From: Helicobacter sp. 11-8110
GTDB lineage: Bacteria; Campylobacterota; Campylobacteria; Campylobacterales; Helicobacteraceae
Assembly: GCF_003288905.1 (NCBI RefSeq)
Contig: NZ_NHYL01000008.1
Location: 1 to 55,819, forward strand
Direction: 5' to 3'
DNA length: 55,819 nucleotides
Program-made: the position numbers and the translations under genes
The notes under the pieces: model-generated
Database searches by the model: none
What the model was told of the DNA's origin: nothing
The model's input: only the letters and a program-made list of their open reading frames with translations
Part shown: positions 42,497 to 52,062 of the stretch, piece by piece
Layout: each line of letters starts with the position of its first letter
Position numbering within the stretch: the stretch's first letter is position 1

Positions 42497-43609
42497 ATGA
42501 AAGGTTATAGCAAAATATTATTGGGAGCATTTTGTAGTTTGGTAATGTTTTCTGGTTGCTTTGGTGAAAAAGATTCTAAGGCACAGCAACAAACTATGGT
42601 TATTCCTGTCAATATTTATAAAGTTGCTTCAAAAGACATTCCTATTTCTTTTGAATACCCAACGCAACTTACAAGTCCCCAGAAAGTAGAAATTTATGCT
42701 AGAGTGGAGGGGACACTTTTGGAGCAGAATTTTGTAGAGGGAAATGTGGTAAAAGAAGGGCAGAAGCTTTTTAAAATTGATCCTGCAAAATATCAAGCCA
42801 ATGTCAATGTTGCTAAAGCACAATTGCTTTCAGCTCAAGCAATTTTTAAAGAGGCTTCAAGAGATTGGGAGCGTTCTAAAAAACTTTTTGAGCAAAAAGC
42901 ACTCAGCCCAAAAGAGCGTGATCAATCTTTATCGACTTATGAGAGCGCACAAGCAGGGGTTGCTAATGCAAAGGCAAACTTAGATAATGCGATGATTGAT
43001 TTAGGCTATACTGATGTTGTTGCAACCGCAACAGGAAAGACAAGTTTGACAAACTATGATTTGGGAAATCTTGTTGGATCAGCCTCAAGTAATAACGCAC
43101 TTGTTACGATTACTCAGCTTGATCCTATTAATGCAGAATTTTCAATTCCAAGCAAGGATTATTATTTTTTAAGAACGCTTAGTCGTAATAATTTAAAAGT
43201 TTCTTATATCCTACCAAGTGGAAATGCTTATAGTAAGGAAGGGAAAATAGATTTTATTGATAGTGTAGTGGATTCAAGCACGGCGACAATCAAGGCAAGA
43301 GCGGTTGTGGAAAATAAAGATTTTCTTTTGATACCTGGAGAATTTTCACGAATCAAATTAGAAGGATTAGTTGCCAAAGATACCATTGCGATTCCGCAAA
43401 ATACATTACTTCAAGATTCTCAAGGAAGTTATGTTTATAAAGTGGTTGATGGCAAGGCGATTCAAACAAGAGTAGTTTTGGGACAGAGTGTGGGCAATAG
43501 TTTTTTAATTCAATCAGGATTACAAGAAGGCGATATAATTATTACTGATCAGCTTATTAAACTTCGCCCAAATGCACCTGTTAATATTATCAATAGCCAA
43601 GCACAATAA
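42497..43609 (+). CDS. cmeA: RND efflux periplasmic adaptor (membrane fusion) lipoprotein
   Basis: Links the RND pump to the outer-membrane channel. From the ATG at 42497 (AAGGAAGTTTAACA before it) it has 370 residues with a lipoprotein signal (LVMFSGC, Cys21). Lipoyl half-motifs (VEIYARVEGTLLEQNFVEGNVVKEGQKLFKIDP) follow, then an alpha-hairpin (NVNVAKAQLLSAQAIFKEASRDWERSKKLFEQ) and a beta-barrel domain. A TTG at 42479 is in frame but less likely. The name follows the C. jejuni CmeABC system, on the basis of operon order, length and operator. Confidence 0.9.
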   Translation: MKGYSKILLGAFCSLVMFSGCFGEKDSKAQQQTMVIPVNIYKVASKDIPISFEYPTQLTSPQKVEIYARVEGTLLEQNFVEGNVVKEGQKLFKIDPAKYQANVNVAKAQLLSAQAIFKEASRDWERSKKLFEQKALSPKERDQSLSTYESAQAGVANAKANLDNAMIDLGYTDVVATATGKTSLTNYDLGNLVGSASSNNALVTITQLDPINAEFSIPSKDYYFLRTLSRNNLKVSYILPSGNAYSKEGKIDFIDSVVDSSTATIKARAVVENKDFLLIPGEFSRIKLEGLVAKDTIAIPQNTLLQDSQGSYVYKVVDGKAIQTRVVLGQSVGNSFLIQSGLQEGDIIITDQLIKLRPNAPVNIINSQAQ

Positions 43610-43621
43610 AAGGGAAAATCA

Positions 43622-46600
43622 ATGTTTTCTAAATTTTTTATCAATCGCCCAGTTTTAGCGATGGTAATGTCTATTATTATTGTCATTGCGGGAGGATTAT
43701 CTATTGCTTCGCTTGCAGTTGAGGAGTATCCGCAAGTTACACCACCGCAAGTTGTGGTTCAAGCAACTTATCCTGGTGCGAGTGCGGAAGTGATTTCTTC
43801 TAGTGTGGCTAGTATTTTAGAAAATAGTATCAATGGGGTAGAGGGAATGATTTACATGCAGTCTTCTTCTACTTCAAGTGGTAGTTTAAGCATTAATATT
43901 TATTTTACAAATGAGACAGATCCTGATCAAGCAACTATTAATGTTAATAATCGCGTCCAAGCTGTTATGAGTTCTCTACCTCAAGAAGTGCAAAGACAAG
44001 GAGTAACGGTAGATAAACGATCTTCTACTATTTTGGCAGTCTATTCACTTTTTTCTGATTCTCCTGCTCATGATACCACTTTTATTGCCAATTATGCGGC
44101 GATTAACATTTTAGAGGAATTAAAAAGGGTTCCAGGAGTGGGTGATGCAACACTTTTTAGTCGTCAAGAATATTCTATGCGGATTTGGCTCTCCCCTGAT
44201 AAACTCACTAAATACAATCTAACTCCAGCAGAAGTTATTGCTCTTGTGCAAGAGCAAAATTCACAATTTGCCGCAGGATTTTTTGGTCAAGAACCTGTTA
44301 GAAAAGATTTGGATTTTACTTACACGGTAACAACTCAAGGAAGATTCACAACTCCTGAAGAATTTGGAAATATTCTAGTGCGCACAAATCCTGATGGATC
44401 TTCGCTATTGCTTAAAGATCTAGCAAGAATAGAGTTAGGAGCAGAAGATTATAGTGTGAATGCGTTTTATAATGGGCGTCCTGCTGTTGCCTTTGGATTG
44501 TTTTTGCAGCCTGGAGCAAATGCTTTGAGTGTTGCTGAGGGAGTAGCAAAAAAAATAAAAGAACTCTCTCAATCTTTTCCAGAAGGGTTGCAATATGCAA
44601 TTCCTTATGACACGACTTCTTTTGTTGATGTTTCGGTAAAGGAAGTAATTAAAACCTTTATTGAAGCCATAATTTTGGTTATTATTGTTATTTACTTCTT
44701 TCTGCAAAATTTTAGGGCAACTATTATCCCTGTGCTTGCGATTCCAGTCTCAATTATTGGGACTTTTGCAGGAATGTATTTGCTTGGATTTTCAATTAAC
44801 CTTTTGACACTTTTTGGCTTAATTTTGGCTATTGGGATTGTGGTAGATGATGCGATTATTGTAATTGAAAATGTTGAGAGGCTTATTTCTGAAGAGAATC
44901 TTTCAGTAAAAGATGCCACCATTAAAGCAATGGAGGAAATAGCAAGTCCTGTTGTGGCAATTGTTTTGGTTTTATCAGCAGTTTTTATTCCTATTGCTTT
45001 TATTGGGGGGTTTAGTGGAGAGATTTATAAGCAGTTTGCTATTACCATTGTTATTTCTGTGGTTATTTCTGGATTTGTAGCTTTAACTCTTACCCCTGCT
45101 CTTTGTGTTTCTATTTTAAAAAAGATTGAACCTAAGCCATTTTGGATTGTAAAGAAATTTAATGATTTCTTTACTTGGCTTACGCATCAATTCACTGATA
45201 AGGTTGCCCATGCTATTAGGCGTGGAGTATTTTATGTGATTTTGTTTGTAGGATTGCTTGCGGTAACTTATGGTTTATTTACAAGAGTGCCAACTGGACT
45301 TGTTCCAGCTGAAGATAAGGGAATGCTTATTGTCTCTATGAAACTCCCACCTGCAACTGCTCTAAGCAAAACGTCAGATACAGCTTCTTTTATGGAAAGC
45401 ACCATTCGAAACAATCCTAATGTAGAGGCGGTTATGGCATTGGCGGGTTATGATATGCTTTCAAGTGCGGTGAGAACCTTTGGAGGAACTGCTTTTGTAA
45501 AGCTTAAAGATTGGGATTTGCGAAAAGAAGAAAGTCAAAAATCTCAAGTATTAGCACAGAGTTTAACAGGGCAGTTAATGCAGAATCCTAATGCGGTTAT
45601 TTTTGCTTTAAATCCACCTCCAATTATGGGGCTTAGCTTGACAGATGGTTTTGAGATATATATTCAAAACCGCACGGGAGGCTCAATTCAAGATTTGCAA
45701 AAATACACGCAAATGGTTTTGCAAGAAGCACAAAAGCGCCCTGAATTAACCGGAGTAAGAACGACTTTGAGCGTGGATATTCCACAATACAATGTTAAGC
45801 TTGATAGGCAAAAAGCCAAATCACTTGGTGTGAATATTGATGATGTATTCTCTACGCTTCAAGCGACTTTTGGCTCTTATTATGTGAATGATTTTAATCT
45901 TTATGGTCGAACTTTTAAGGTAAGTATGCAATCTGAAAGTGCCTTTAGAGAATCACCGGATAATTTGCGTGATGTTTTTGTTCGATCTAATAATGGTGAT
46001 TTGATACCCATTAGCTCGTTAGTTACTTTTGAGAGGATTATTGGAGCTGATGTGCTAGAGCGCTTTAATCTTTTCCCAGCAGCAAAGCTTATGGGAGATG
46101 CAGCGCAGGGTTATTCCTCAGGGGATGCGCTAAAGGCAATTGAAGAAGTTGCTAATCAAGTTTTACCCCAAGGGTATTCTATAGCGTTTTCAGGTAGCTC
46201 TTATCAGGAGAAAAATGCAGGTGGTACAGGTGCAATTGCATTTATTTTTGGATTGATTTTTGTTTTCTTGATTCTTGCAGCACAATATGAGCGGTGGTTG
46301 ATGCCATTAGCAGTTTTAACAGCTGTGCCTTTTGCTGTTTTTGGTGCGATTTTGGCTACTTGGTTAAGAGGATTAAATAATGACATTTACTTTCAAATTG
46401 GACTTGTAATGCTTATTGCACTATCAGCTAAAAATGCAATTTTGATCATTGAGTTTGCAATGGAAGCAAGAGAGAAGCATGGCAAAAATATCTATGATTC
46501 TGCAGTGGAGGCAGCAAGATTGCGATTCCGTCCTATTGTGATGACTTCTTTGGCTTTCACCATAGGTGTTTTGCCACTTGTTGTAAGTAGTGGTGCAGGA

Positions 46601-46747
46601 GCTGCTAGTCGTCATGCTATTGGAACAGGGGTTCTTGGTGGAATGTTGGCAGCGACTTTCATTGCTACTTTTTTTATTCCTCTTTTTTATACTTATTTTG
46701 CGAGATTTGGAGAATTTCTTGGTAGTTTAAGGAAAAAGCATGAATAA
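43622..46747 (+). CDS. cmeB: RND multidrug efflux transporter, inner-membrane pump
   Basis: A 1041-residue HAE1/AcrB-type pump with 12 helices and two large periplasmic loops. Family motifs are MFSKFFINRPVLAMVMSIIIVIAGG (helix 1), GIVVDDAIIVIENVERL (paired Asp of the proton relay in helix 4), LTLTPALCVSIL and NDIYFQIGLVMLIALSAKNAILIIEFA (Lys of helix 10). No frameshift was seen over its length. It exports drugs and bile salts in relatives. The ribosome site is AAAGGGAAAATCA, 12 bp after cmeA. Confidence 0.96.
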   Translation: MFSKFFINRPVLAMVMSIIIVIAGGLSIASLAVEEYPQVTPPQVVVQATYPGASAEVISSSVASILENSINGVEGMIYMQSSSTSSGSLSINIYFTNETDPDQATINVNNRVQAVMSSLPQEVQRQGVTVDKRSSTILAVYSLFSDSPAHDTTFIANYAAINILEELKRVPGVGDATLFSRQEYSMRIWLSPDKLTKYNLTPAEVIALVQEQNSQFAAGFFGQEPVRKDLDFTYTVTTQGRFTTPEEFGNILVRTNPDGSSLLLKDLARIELGAEDYSVNAFYNGRPAVAFGLFLQPGANALSVAEGVAKKIKELSQSFPEGLQYAIPYDTTSFVDVSVKEVIKTFIEAIILVIIVIYFFLQNFRATIIPVLAIPVSIIGTFAGMYLLGFSINLLTLFGLILAIGIVVDDAIIVIENVERLISEENLSVKDATIKAMEEIASPVVAIVLVLSAVFIPIAFIGGFSGEIYKQFAITIVISVVISGFVALTLTPALCVSILKKIEPKPFWIVKKFNDFFTWLTHQFTDKVAHAIRRGVFYVILFVGLLAVTYGLFTRVPTGLVPAEDKGMLIVSMKLPPATALSKTSDTASFMESTIRNNPNVEAVMALAGYDMLSSAVRTFGGTAFVKLKDWDLRKEESQKSQVLAQSLTGQLMQNPNAVIFALNPPPIMGLSLTDGFEIYIQNRTGGSIQDLQKYTQMVLQEAQKRPELTGVRTTLSVDIPQYNVKLDRQKAKSLGVNIDDVFSTLQATFGSYYVNDFNLYGRTFKVSMQSESAFRESPDNLRDVFVRSNNGDLIPISSLVTFERIIGADVLERFNLFPAAKLMGDAAQGYSSGDALKAIEEVANQVLPQGYSIAFSGSSYQEKNAGGTGAIAFIFGLIFVFLILAAQYERWLMPLAVLTAVPFAVFGAILATWLRGLNNDIYFQIGLVMLIALSAKNAILIIEFAMEAREKHGKNIYDSAVEAARLRFRPIVMTSLAFTIGVLPLVVSSGAGAASRHAIGTGVLGGMLAATFIATFFIPLFYTYFARFGEFLGSLRKKHE

Positions 46748-48140
46748 GACAATATTAGTTTGGATTGGTTTGGGACTTTTGATTGGTGGTTGTTCTTTGT
46801 CTCCCAAATATGAACAACCAAAAGCAAATTTACCACAAGATTTTGGCGTGGAATATTCTAACGAAACCATTAGTCAAACTTGGTGGAAAGACTTTGGCGA
46901 TGAATATCTTAATGGTATTGTTGAAGAAGCCTTAAAGAATAATTATGATCTTGCCGTTGCAATGGAAAGAGTTTCTCAAGCAAGAAGTTCATGGGGATAT
47001 GCAAGAAGTGATAGATACCCTTCTTTATCTGCTCAAGGTGAAGCAACAAGAAATAAGAAAAATCCAAAACAAGGAGAGTTTGACAATTATAATAATTTTT
47101 CCTTGAGCGGTATTTTGAGCTTTGAGTTAGACTTGTGGGGTAGGGCTAGAGATGCTGATAGAAGCGCTTATGCGACTTTGTTAGCTAGTAAGGCTAATCG
47201 CGATACGATTCGATTGAGTTTGATTGCTAATGTGGTAGAGAGTTATTTTGGAGTATTGACTTTAAATAATCAAGTGCAAATCTCTCAAAATACGCTTTTA
47301 AGCCGAGAAGAGAGCTATCAATATCGCAAAAAAGAATTTGAAGCTGGAAAAATTTCAGAAATTGATATGCAGCAGGCAAGATCAGAAATGGCGTCGGTTA
47401 GGGCACAACTTCAAAGTTTGCTAATGGAGAGAAATGCTGCGCAAACAGCTTTGATGATTTTGCTTGGTAGAGATCCACAAGGAATTTTTAATGTGGCACT
47501 TCCTATGGAATCGCAAATGCTTCCTAAAGCCCCTAAAGTGCCAGTTGGATTACCTTCGACGCTTTTAGAGAAAAGACCAGATATTGAAGCAGCAGAGCAG
47601 AATCTCAAAGCGGCTAATTTTTCTATTGGTGTAGCAAGGGCAGCGTATTTTCCAACTATTTCTTTAACGGGGCTTATTGGCTATGCTAGTCCAGAATTAA
47701 ACGAATTATTTAGCAATTCTACTTCAACTTGGAATTATGGTGGAAATTTTGTGAGTAATGTGATTGATTTTGGGAGAACCAGCTCTAATGTGGAGCTGAC
47801 AAAATCGCAATATAGAGAAATGCTACTCAATTATGGTCAGACACTTAGACAAGCTTTTGGTGAGGTAAGAGATTCGTTGTATAATCATAGTATGAGTTTT
47901 GAGCGTTTAAATAGCCTAAATGAACAAGTTGAAGCATTAAGGAGAACATTAGTGTTAGCAGAGTTGCGTTATAGGGAAGGTTATACTAATTACCTTGAGG
48001 TTTTAACAACACAAAGCAATCTTTTTGCAGCAGAGCTAACTCAGCAAAGCGCGAATCTTGAAAATCTTTCTTCAGTGATTAATATTTATAAGGCTTTTGG
48101 TGGTGGCTGGGATAAAATCAAATATGCAGAAGAGGAATAA
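46740..48140 (+). CDS. cmeC: TolC-like outer-membrane efflux lipoprotein
   Basis: The 466-residue OEP channel has a lipoprotein signal (LLIGGCSLS), repeated long helices and the NodT-type motifs SQTWWKDFGDEYLNGIVEEAL and LPSTLLEKRPDIEAAEQNLKAANFSIGVARAAYFPTISL. The start overlaps the cmeB stop by 8 bp, so the operon is tightly coupled. Confidence 0.93.
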   Translation: MNKTILVWIGLGLLIGGCSLSPKYEQPKANLPQDFGVEYSNETISQTWWKDFGDEYLNGIVEEALKNNYDLAVAMERVSQARSSWGYARSDRYPSLSAQGEATRNKKNPKQGEFDNYNNFSLSGILSFELDLWGRARDADRSAYATLLASKANRDTIRLSLIANVVESYFGVLTLNNQVQISQNTLLSREESYQYRKKEFEAGKISEIDMQQARSEMASVRAQLQSLLMERNAAQTALMILLGRDPQGIFNVALPMESQMLPKAPKVPVGLPSTLLEKRPDIEAAEQNLKAANFSIGVARAAYFPTISLTGLIGYASPELNELFSNSTSTWNYGGNFVSNVIDFGRTSSNVELTKSQYREMLLNYGQTLRQAFGEVRDSLYNHSMSFERLNSLNEQVEALRRTLVLAELRYREGYTNYLEVLTTQSNLFAAELTQQSANLENLSSVINIYKAFGGGWDKIKYAEEE

Positions 48141-48167
48141 TCAAAATCCTTTTTGTGGATTTTGATT
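48139..48167. terminator. Bidirectional terminator after cmeC
   Basis: AATCAAAATCC (48139-48149) pairs with GGATTTTGATT (48157-48167), with T-runs on both strands. It spans the stops of the convergent cmeC and SIMPL-domain genes. Confidence 0.75.
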
Positions 48168-48889
48168 TATTTGCAACTAAAAATAACTTTTCCCCTAGCT
48201 ATTTTTTCTACTTCTTTACCTGTTGGCATGACAATATCTTCTAGGCTATTAGAATCTGATTTTGCAAGAATTGCAGTGCTATGAAGTGGCATATTCTCCA
48301 TTTCCGAAATTAATCCTAAAGAAATTTCTTTAATTGTGCATCGTTTGTCTAGATTTTTAGAATAATCTTGAGCAATTGTGTTGGCTTTATCAAGCAGGGC
48401 TTGGTTAAGTTTTCTGTCTATTTTTTCTAAATCACCTTTTTGAATGATTTTGGTGATTCTTGGAATGGGCAAAAGCAAATAATCATTGGAAGCAACTTGT
48501 TTTTGAATAAAGTCTAGGATTTTATTAAAATCTTGAGACTTTTCATCTTTAAATTCACAATTTAAGCTATAACTACTCTCAAAACCTTTTTGCTCTCTTG
48601 TATTGTTTTGATATTCATAAAAAGGGCTAATATCAAAACTTCCACCTTTACAAATCGAATTGTTTTTTAAAAAAGTGTTAATGGAGTTATAGGTTTGGAT
48701 GATTTTATTTTTATTTTCTAGTGAGAGATTTTTCTCCTTATGGAGTTTCTCACTTCCAATGATTTGAATAACAGAAGAATAAGTTGTGGGAGATATTTTT
48801 GTGTGAATAGAGAGATCTTGCTTAATAAGCATTTCATTTGCATTTAAAGAGAGAGTGGCAAAAAGTAAAAGTAAAGCCTTTTTATACAT
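48167..48889 (-). CDS. SIMPL (DUF541) domain-containing periplasmic protein
   Basis: The 240-residue protein has a Sec signal peptide (MYKKALLLLFATLSLNAN) and a mixed alpha/beta region resembling SIMPL/DUF541. It contains KTYN-like helices, the segment RKLNQALLDKANTIAQDYSKNLDKRCTIKEISLG (typical of the second half, where the helix A-x2-K-A-x3-A is conserved) and several Cys near the C-terminus. The family is widespread in envelope proteins without a known biochemical role. AAGGATT lies close to the ATG. Confidence 0.75.
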   Translation of the reverse strand: MYKKALLLLFATLSLNANEMLIKQDLSIHTKISPTTYSSVIQIIGSEKLHKEKNLSLENKNKIIQTYNSINTFLKNNSICKGGSFDISPFYEYQNNTREQKGFESSYSLNCEFKDEKSQDFNKILDFIQKQVASNDYLLLPIPRITKIIQKGDLEKIDRKLNQALLDKANTIAQDYSKNLDKRCTIKEISLGLISEMENMPLHSTAILAKSDSNSLEDIVMPTGKEVEKIARGKVIFSCK

Positions 48890-48891
48890 GG

Positions 48892-48956
48892 GAATCCTTG
48901 TAATTTAAGATATTGGTATTATATCTTAAATTACAAGGATTCAAAAAGAATCCTTG
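48892..48956 (-). terminator. Competing hairpins downstream of rplT
   Basis: In the minus-strand transcript, CAAGGATTC (48956-48948) pairs with GAATCCTTG (48942-48934) around TTTTT. The second arm belongs to 48942-48921, which also pairs over 22 bp with 48913-48892. The small and large hairpins are mutually exclusive. The small one looks like the rplT terminator. Confidence 0.6.
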
Positions 48957-48961
48957 CCTAC

Positions 48962-49315
48962 TTATAACGCTTTTTTGGCGCTTTCTACAATTTTTGTAAA
49001 ACTTTGTGGCTCGTTCATAGCTATATCTGCTAGAATCTTACGATCTAGTGTTATCCCTGCCTTTTTTAGACCAAACATAAATCTAGAATAACTGATCGCA
49101 TTGATTCTGCAAGCTGCATTAATCCTTACAATCCAAAGTTTTCTAAAGTCTCTTTTCTTTTGTTTTCTATCGCGGAAAGCATAACATAAACTTCTTTCTA
49201 ATTGCTCTTTTGCTTTTCTGAAATGCTTATGTCTTGCACTATAAAATCCGCGTGCTAATTTTAAAACTTTTTTGTGGCGTCTTCTTCTAACGACACCTGT
49301 TTTTACTCTTGCCAT
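48962..49315 (-). CDS. rplT: 50S ribosomal protein L20
   Basis: A 117-residue, strongly basic RNA-binding protein with the family N-terminus [24 protein letters not shown], the central [22 protein letters not shown] and [11 protein letters not shown] near the end. It closes the thrS-infC-rpmI-rplT block, although 94 bp separate it from rpmI. Confidence 0.98.
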   Translation of the reverse strand: MARVKTGVVRRRRHKKVLKLARGFYSARHKHFRKAKEQLERSLCYAFRDRKQKKRDFRKLWIVRINAACRINAISYSRFMFGLKKAGITLDRKILADIAMNEPQSFTKIVESAKKAL

Positions 49316-49408
49316 TTTTTATTCCTTTACCATAATGTGGTGTGGTATTTCTACCAAACTTGCCCTAATTTAGGGGAATGACATACTAATGTATGAAACT
49401 TTAAATTT

Positions 49409-49603
49409 TTACGCCATGCAAAGCATTTTTTTAACTGATTCGCTATTGGCGCTATGAACATATTTGGGTGCATTAAGATTTGCAATTTTTCTTGGGCGCT
49501 TTTTAGTTAAGATGTGACTTTTAAAAGCTGAACCACGCTTGATAAGATTTTTTTTGAGTTTAAATCTTTTTGCGGCACCACGATTTGTTTTCATCTTTGG
49601 CAT
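49409..49603 (-). CDS. rpmI: 50S ribosomal protein L35
   Basis: The 64-residue basic protein ([19 protein letters not shown]) has the [16 protein letters not shown] segment and ends MLCMA. It lies between infC (25 bp) and rplT (94 bp). Confidence 0.97.
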   Translation of the reverse strand: MPKMKTNRGAAKRFKLKKNLIKRGSAFKSHILTKKRPRKIANLNAPKYVHSANSESVKKMLCMA

Positions 49604-49628
49604 TGTTTTACTCCTTTCATAAGATAAA

Positions 49629-50144
49629 TTATTTTTTTGGTGTTACTAACATATTAACATACCGACCTTCAATTTTATAGTCTTTGTCAATATTAGCAAC
49701 ATCTTCTAGCATTGCTGCAACTTTATTAAGCACTTCAAAGCCAACTTGAGGCTCACTCACTTCTCTTCCGCGCAAAAATACACGGAATCGAACATGTTTA
49801 TTTTCTTTTAAAAATTCTTTGGCGTGTTTAACTTTATAGTTAATATCGTTAATTGCAATTTTTACAGAAAGTTTGATTTCTTTGATTTCAATTTGTTTTT
49901 GTTTCTTTTTTGCTTCTTTTTGTCTTTTTTCTTGCTGATAACGGAATTTTCCATAATCCATAATCTTGCATACAGGAGGCTTAGCATCAGGCGCGATTAA
50001 CACCAAATCCAAACCTTTGCTTTCTGCAATTTTTAATGCTTCATCAGAGCTAATTAAGCCATATTGCTCACCATCATCGCCTACACAGCGAATCTCTGGA
50101 AAATCAATTTCCTCATTGAGGACTACATCAACATTTTTACTCAA
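49629..50144 (-). CDS. infC: Translation initiation factor IF-3
   Basis: The 171-residue length is normal. The N-terminal domain begins [26 protein letters not shown] and the linker is very basic ([24 protein letters not shown]). The C-terminal domain ends [15 protein letters not shown]. It starts at TTG (50144), which overlaps the thrS stop (TTGA), with GAGG about eight bases upstream inside thrS. IF-3 genes characteristically use non-ATG starts, which allows autoregulation through start-codon discrimination. Confidence 0.95.
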   Translation of the reverse strand: MSKNVDVVLNEEIDFPEIRCVGDDGEQYGLISSDEALKIAESKGLDLVLIAPDAKPPVCKIMDYGKFRYQQEKRQKEAKKKQKQIEIKEIKLSVKIAINDINYKVKHAKEFLKENKHVRFRVFLRGREVSEPQVGFEVLNKVAAMLEDVANIDKDYKIEGRYVNMLVTPKK

Positions 50145-51958
50145 AAGCTAACCTCATGCATTTTCTCCTTTGAAAATTTAATAAATTCATCAAATCCCAT
50201 TGTGGATTGTTTTTTCTCCCTTCTGTCTCTGATAGCTATTATTCTTTCTTTTTCTTCCTTTTCTCCTAGTACGACAATCATGGGCACTTTTTGCTTCTCG
50301 GCATTCCTAATGCGCTTGTTGAGAGTTTCATTTTTGCTATCAATCTCTGCATATACATTGATATTTAAGAGTTGGTTGCGCAACTCTTTGGCATAAGATT
50401 CTTGAGCTTCTCCAAGGGGAATAATAATAATCTGCGTAGGTGCGATAAAAAAGGGAAACTCACCTCCAAAATGTTCAGTTAAAATAGCAATGAATCGTTC
50501 AAAGCTTCCTAAAATAGCTCTATGAATCATCACAGGTTGTTTTGAAGAATTACTCTCATCAGTGTATTCTAGTTTGAATCGTTCTGGTAAATTCATATCA
50601 ATTTGGATAGTTCCGCATTGCCATTTTCTGCCAATTGCATCGGTGATTTTAATATCAATTTTAGGTCCATAAAATGCACCACCACCCTCATCAATTTTAT
50701 AAGGAATATTGCAAGTCTCTAAGGCATTTTTTAGAGCTTGTGTGGCTTCTTCCCAAACTTCATCGCTACCAATAGATTTTTCAGGTCGTGTGGAAATCTC
50801 CATTTCATAGCTAAAATTAAAAGAATCCATAATTTTTTTAGTAAAATCAATAATATTTTCTACTTCTGTTGCAATTTGGCTAGGGCGACAGAAAATATGA
50901 GCGTCATCTTGCGTAAATTCTCTTACACGCAAAAGTCCGTGCAAAACTCCACTTTTTTCATGTCGATGCACAACTCCATATTCATAAAAACGCAAAGGTA
51001 AATCCCTATAACTGCGTAAAGTGCTTTGATAAACTTTGATATGTCCAACACAATTCATTGGTTTGATTCCGTATTCCACTCCATCAATTGTCGTAAAATA
51101 CATATTTTCGCCATAATTACTATAGTGCCCACTCGTTTTCCATACAGCACTTTTTAGAATCTCTGGTCCCCTTACAGGCTCATAGCCTCTTTGAATCAAA
51201 GCTTTGGTTAAAAGTTTCTCAAGATTTCTGCGGAGACGCGCACCTTTGGGTAGCCAAATAGGTAATCCTGCACCAATTTCTTCATCAAAAGTAAAAAGCT
51301 CCATTTCGGTGCCCACTTTTCTATGGTCGCGCTTTTTGGCTTCTTCCATTTGTCGTAAATACTGATTAAGACTTTCCTTATCAGCAAAAGCGATACCATA
51401 GATTCTAACAAGCATTTCTGCTTTTTCATCACCGCCCAAATAAGCTCCAGCAATTTTAGTGAGTTTAAAGGCATTTAAGAGCTTTAAAGTAGGCAAATGA
51501 GGACCACGGCAGAGATCTTCAAAGTCACCTTGTGAATAAATGCTTAATGTCCCATCACCTTGGGGGATTCTGCTAATAACAGCTTGTTTTAAATCATCAC
51601 CCTTAAATTTTTCAATAGCTTCTTGGCGTGGCAAGTGGTATTTGGTGATTTGCTCACCTTTTTTAGCAATTTCTTTCATTTTAGATTCAATTTTAGCCAA
51701 ATCCTCTTCGCCAATTTTGTGATTTACTCTAAAATCATAGTAAAATCCCTCTTCTACAACTGGACCTACAAAAAATTGGGCTTCTGGATAGAGAGATTTG
51801 ATCGCTTCTGCCATTAAATGTGCGCAAGTGTGACGCATAATAGCAAGTGAATCAGGGGAATTATCAAAATAAATTGGTTCGCCTTCTATTTTTAATTCAG
51901 AAGCAGTTTGTGTATCATAGATAGTATCGCTTGTTTTAAACCCAATAATTTGAGACAT
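50141..51958 (-). CDS. thrS: Threonyl-tRNA synthetase
   Basis: A class II synthetase of 605 residues, shorter than E. coli ThrRS (642) because the N-terminal TGS domain is reduced: only about 40 residues precede the editing-domain motif [17 protein letters not shown]. The core has [11 protein letters not shown] (zinc Cys), motif 2 [25 protein letters not shown] and motif 3 [23 protein letters not shown], followed by an anticodon domain ([16 protein letters not shown]). The gene overlaps infC by 4 bp. Confidence 0.97.
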   Translation of the reverse strand: MSQIIGFKTSDTIYDTQTASELKIEGEPIYFDNSPDSLAIMRHTCAHLMAEAIKSLYPEAQFFVGPVVEEGFYYDFRVNHKIGEEDLAKIESKMKEIAKKGEQITKYHLPRQEAIEKFKGDDLKQAVISRIPQGDGTLSIYSQGDFEDLCRGPHLPTLKLLNAFKLTKIAGAYLGGDEKAEMLVRIYGIAFADKESLNQYLRQMEEAKKRDHRKVGTEMELFTFDEEIGAGLPIWLPKGARLRRNLEKLLTKALIQRGYEPVRGPEILKSAVWKTSGHYSNYGENMYFTTIDGVEYGIKPMNCVGHIKVYQSTLRSYRDLPLRFYEYGVVHRHEKSGVLHGLLRVREFTQDDAHIFCRPSQIATEVENIIDFTKKIMDSFNFSYEMEISTRPEKSIGSDEVWEEATQALKNALETCNIPYKIDEGGGAFYGPKIDIKITDAIGRKWQCGTIQIDMNLPERFKLEYTDESNSSKQPVMIHRAILGSFERFIAILTEHFGGEFPFFIAPTQIIIIPLGEAQESYAKELRNQLLNINVYAEIDSKNETLNKRIRNAEKQKVPMIVVLGEKEEKERIIAIRDRREKKQSTMGFDEFIKFSKEKMHEVSF

Positions 51959-51989
51959 TATAGTTTGCCCTTTTAAAAAATTGGCTAGG

Positions 51990-51995
51990 ATTATA
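51990..51995 (-). promoter_or_regulatory. -10 box of the thrS-infC-rpmI-rplT operon
   Basis: TATAAT on the minus strand inside TCTGCTATAATCCTAG, about 32 bp before the thrS ATG. No T-box or long leader is present. Confidence 0.55.
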
Positions 51996-52024
51996 GCAGA
52001 AAAAATAGAAAATATGGCTTAATC

Positions 52025-52055
52025 TATCCCAAAAAATAAAAAGCTTTTTGGGATA
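52025..52055. terminator. Terminator after ccsBA
   Basis: TATCCCAAAAA (52025-52035) pairs with TTTTTGGGATA (52045-52055). It lies eight bases after the ccsBA stop and upstream of the thrS promoter. Confidence 0.7.
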
Positions 52056-52062
52056 TGAAAGT

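Noticed and set aside
50141-51958. ThrRS as an N-terminally truncated gene
   Set aside because: No upstream in-frame TGS coding sequence exists, the ATG is well placed after a promoter, and related Campylobacterota also have short ThrRS.
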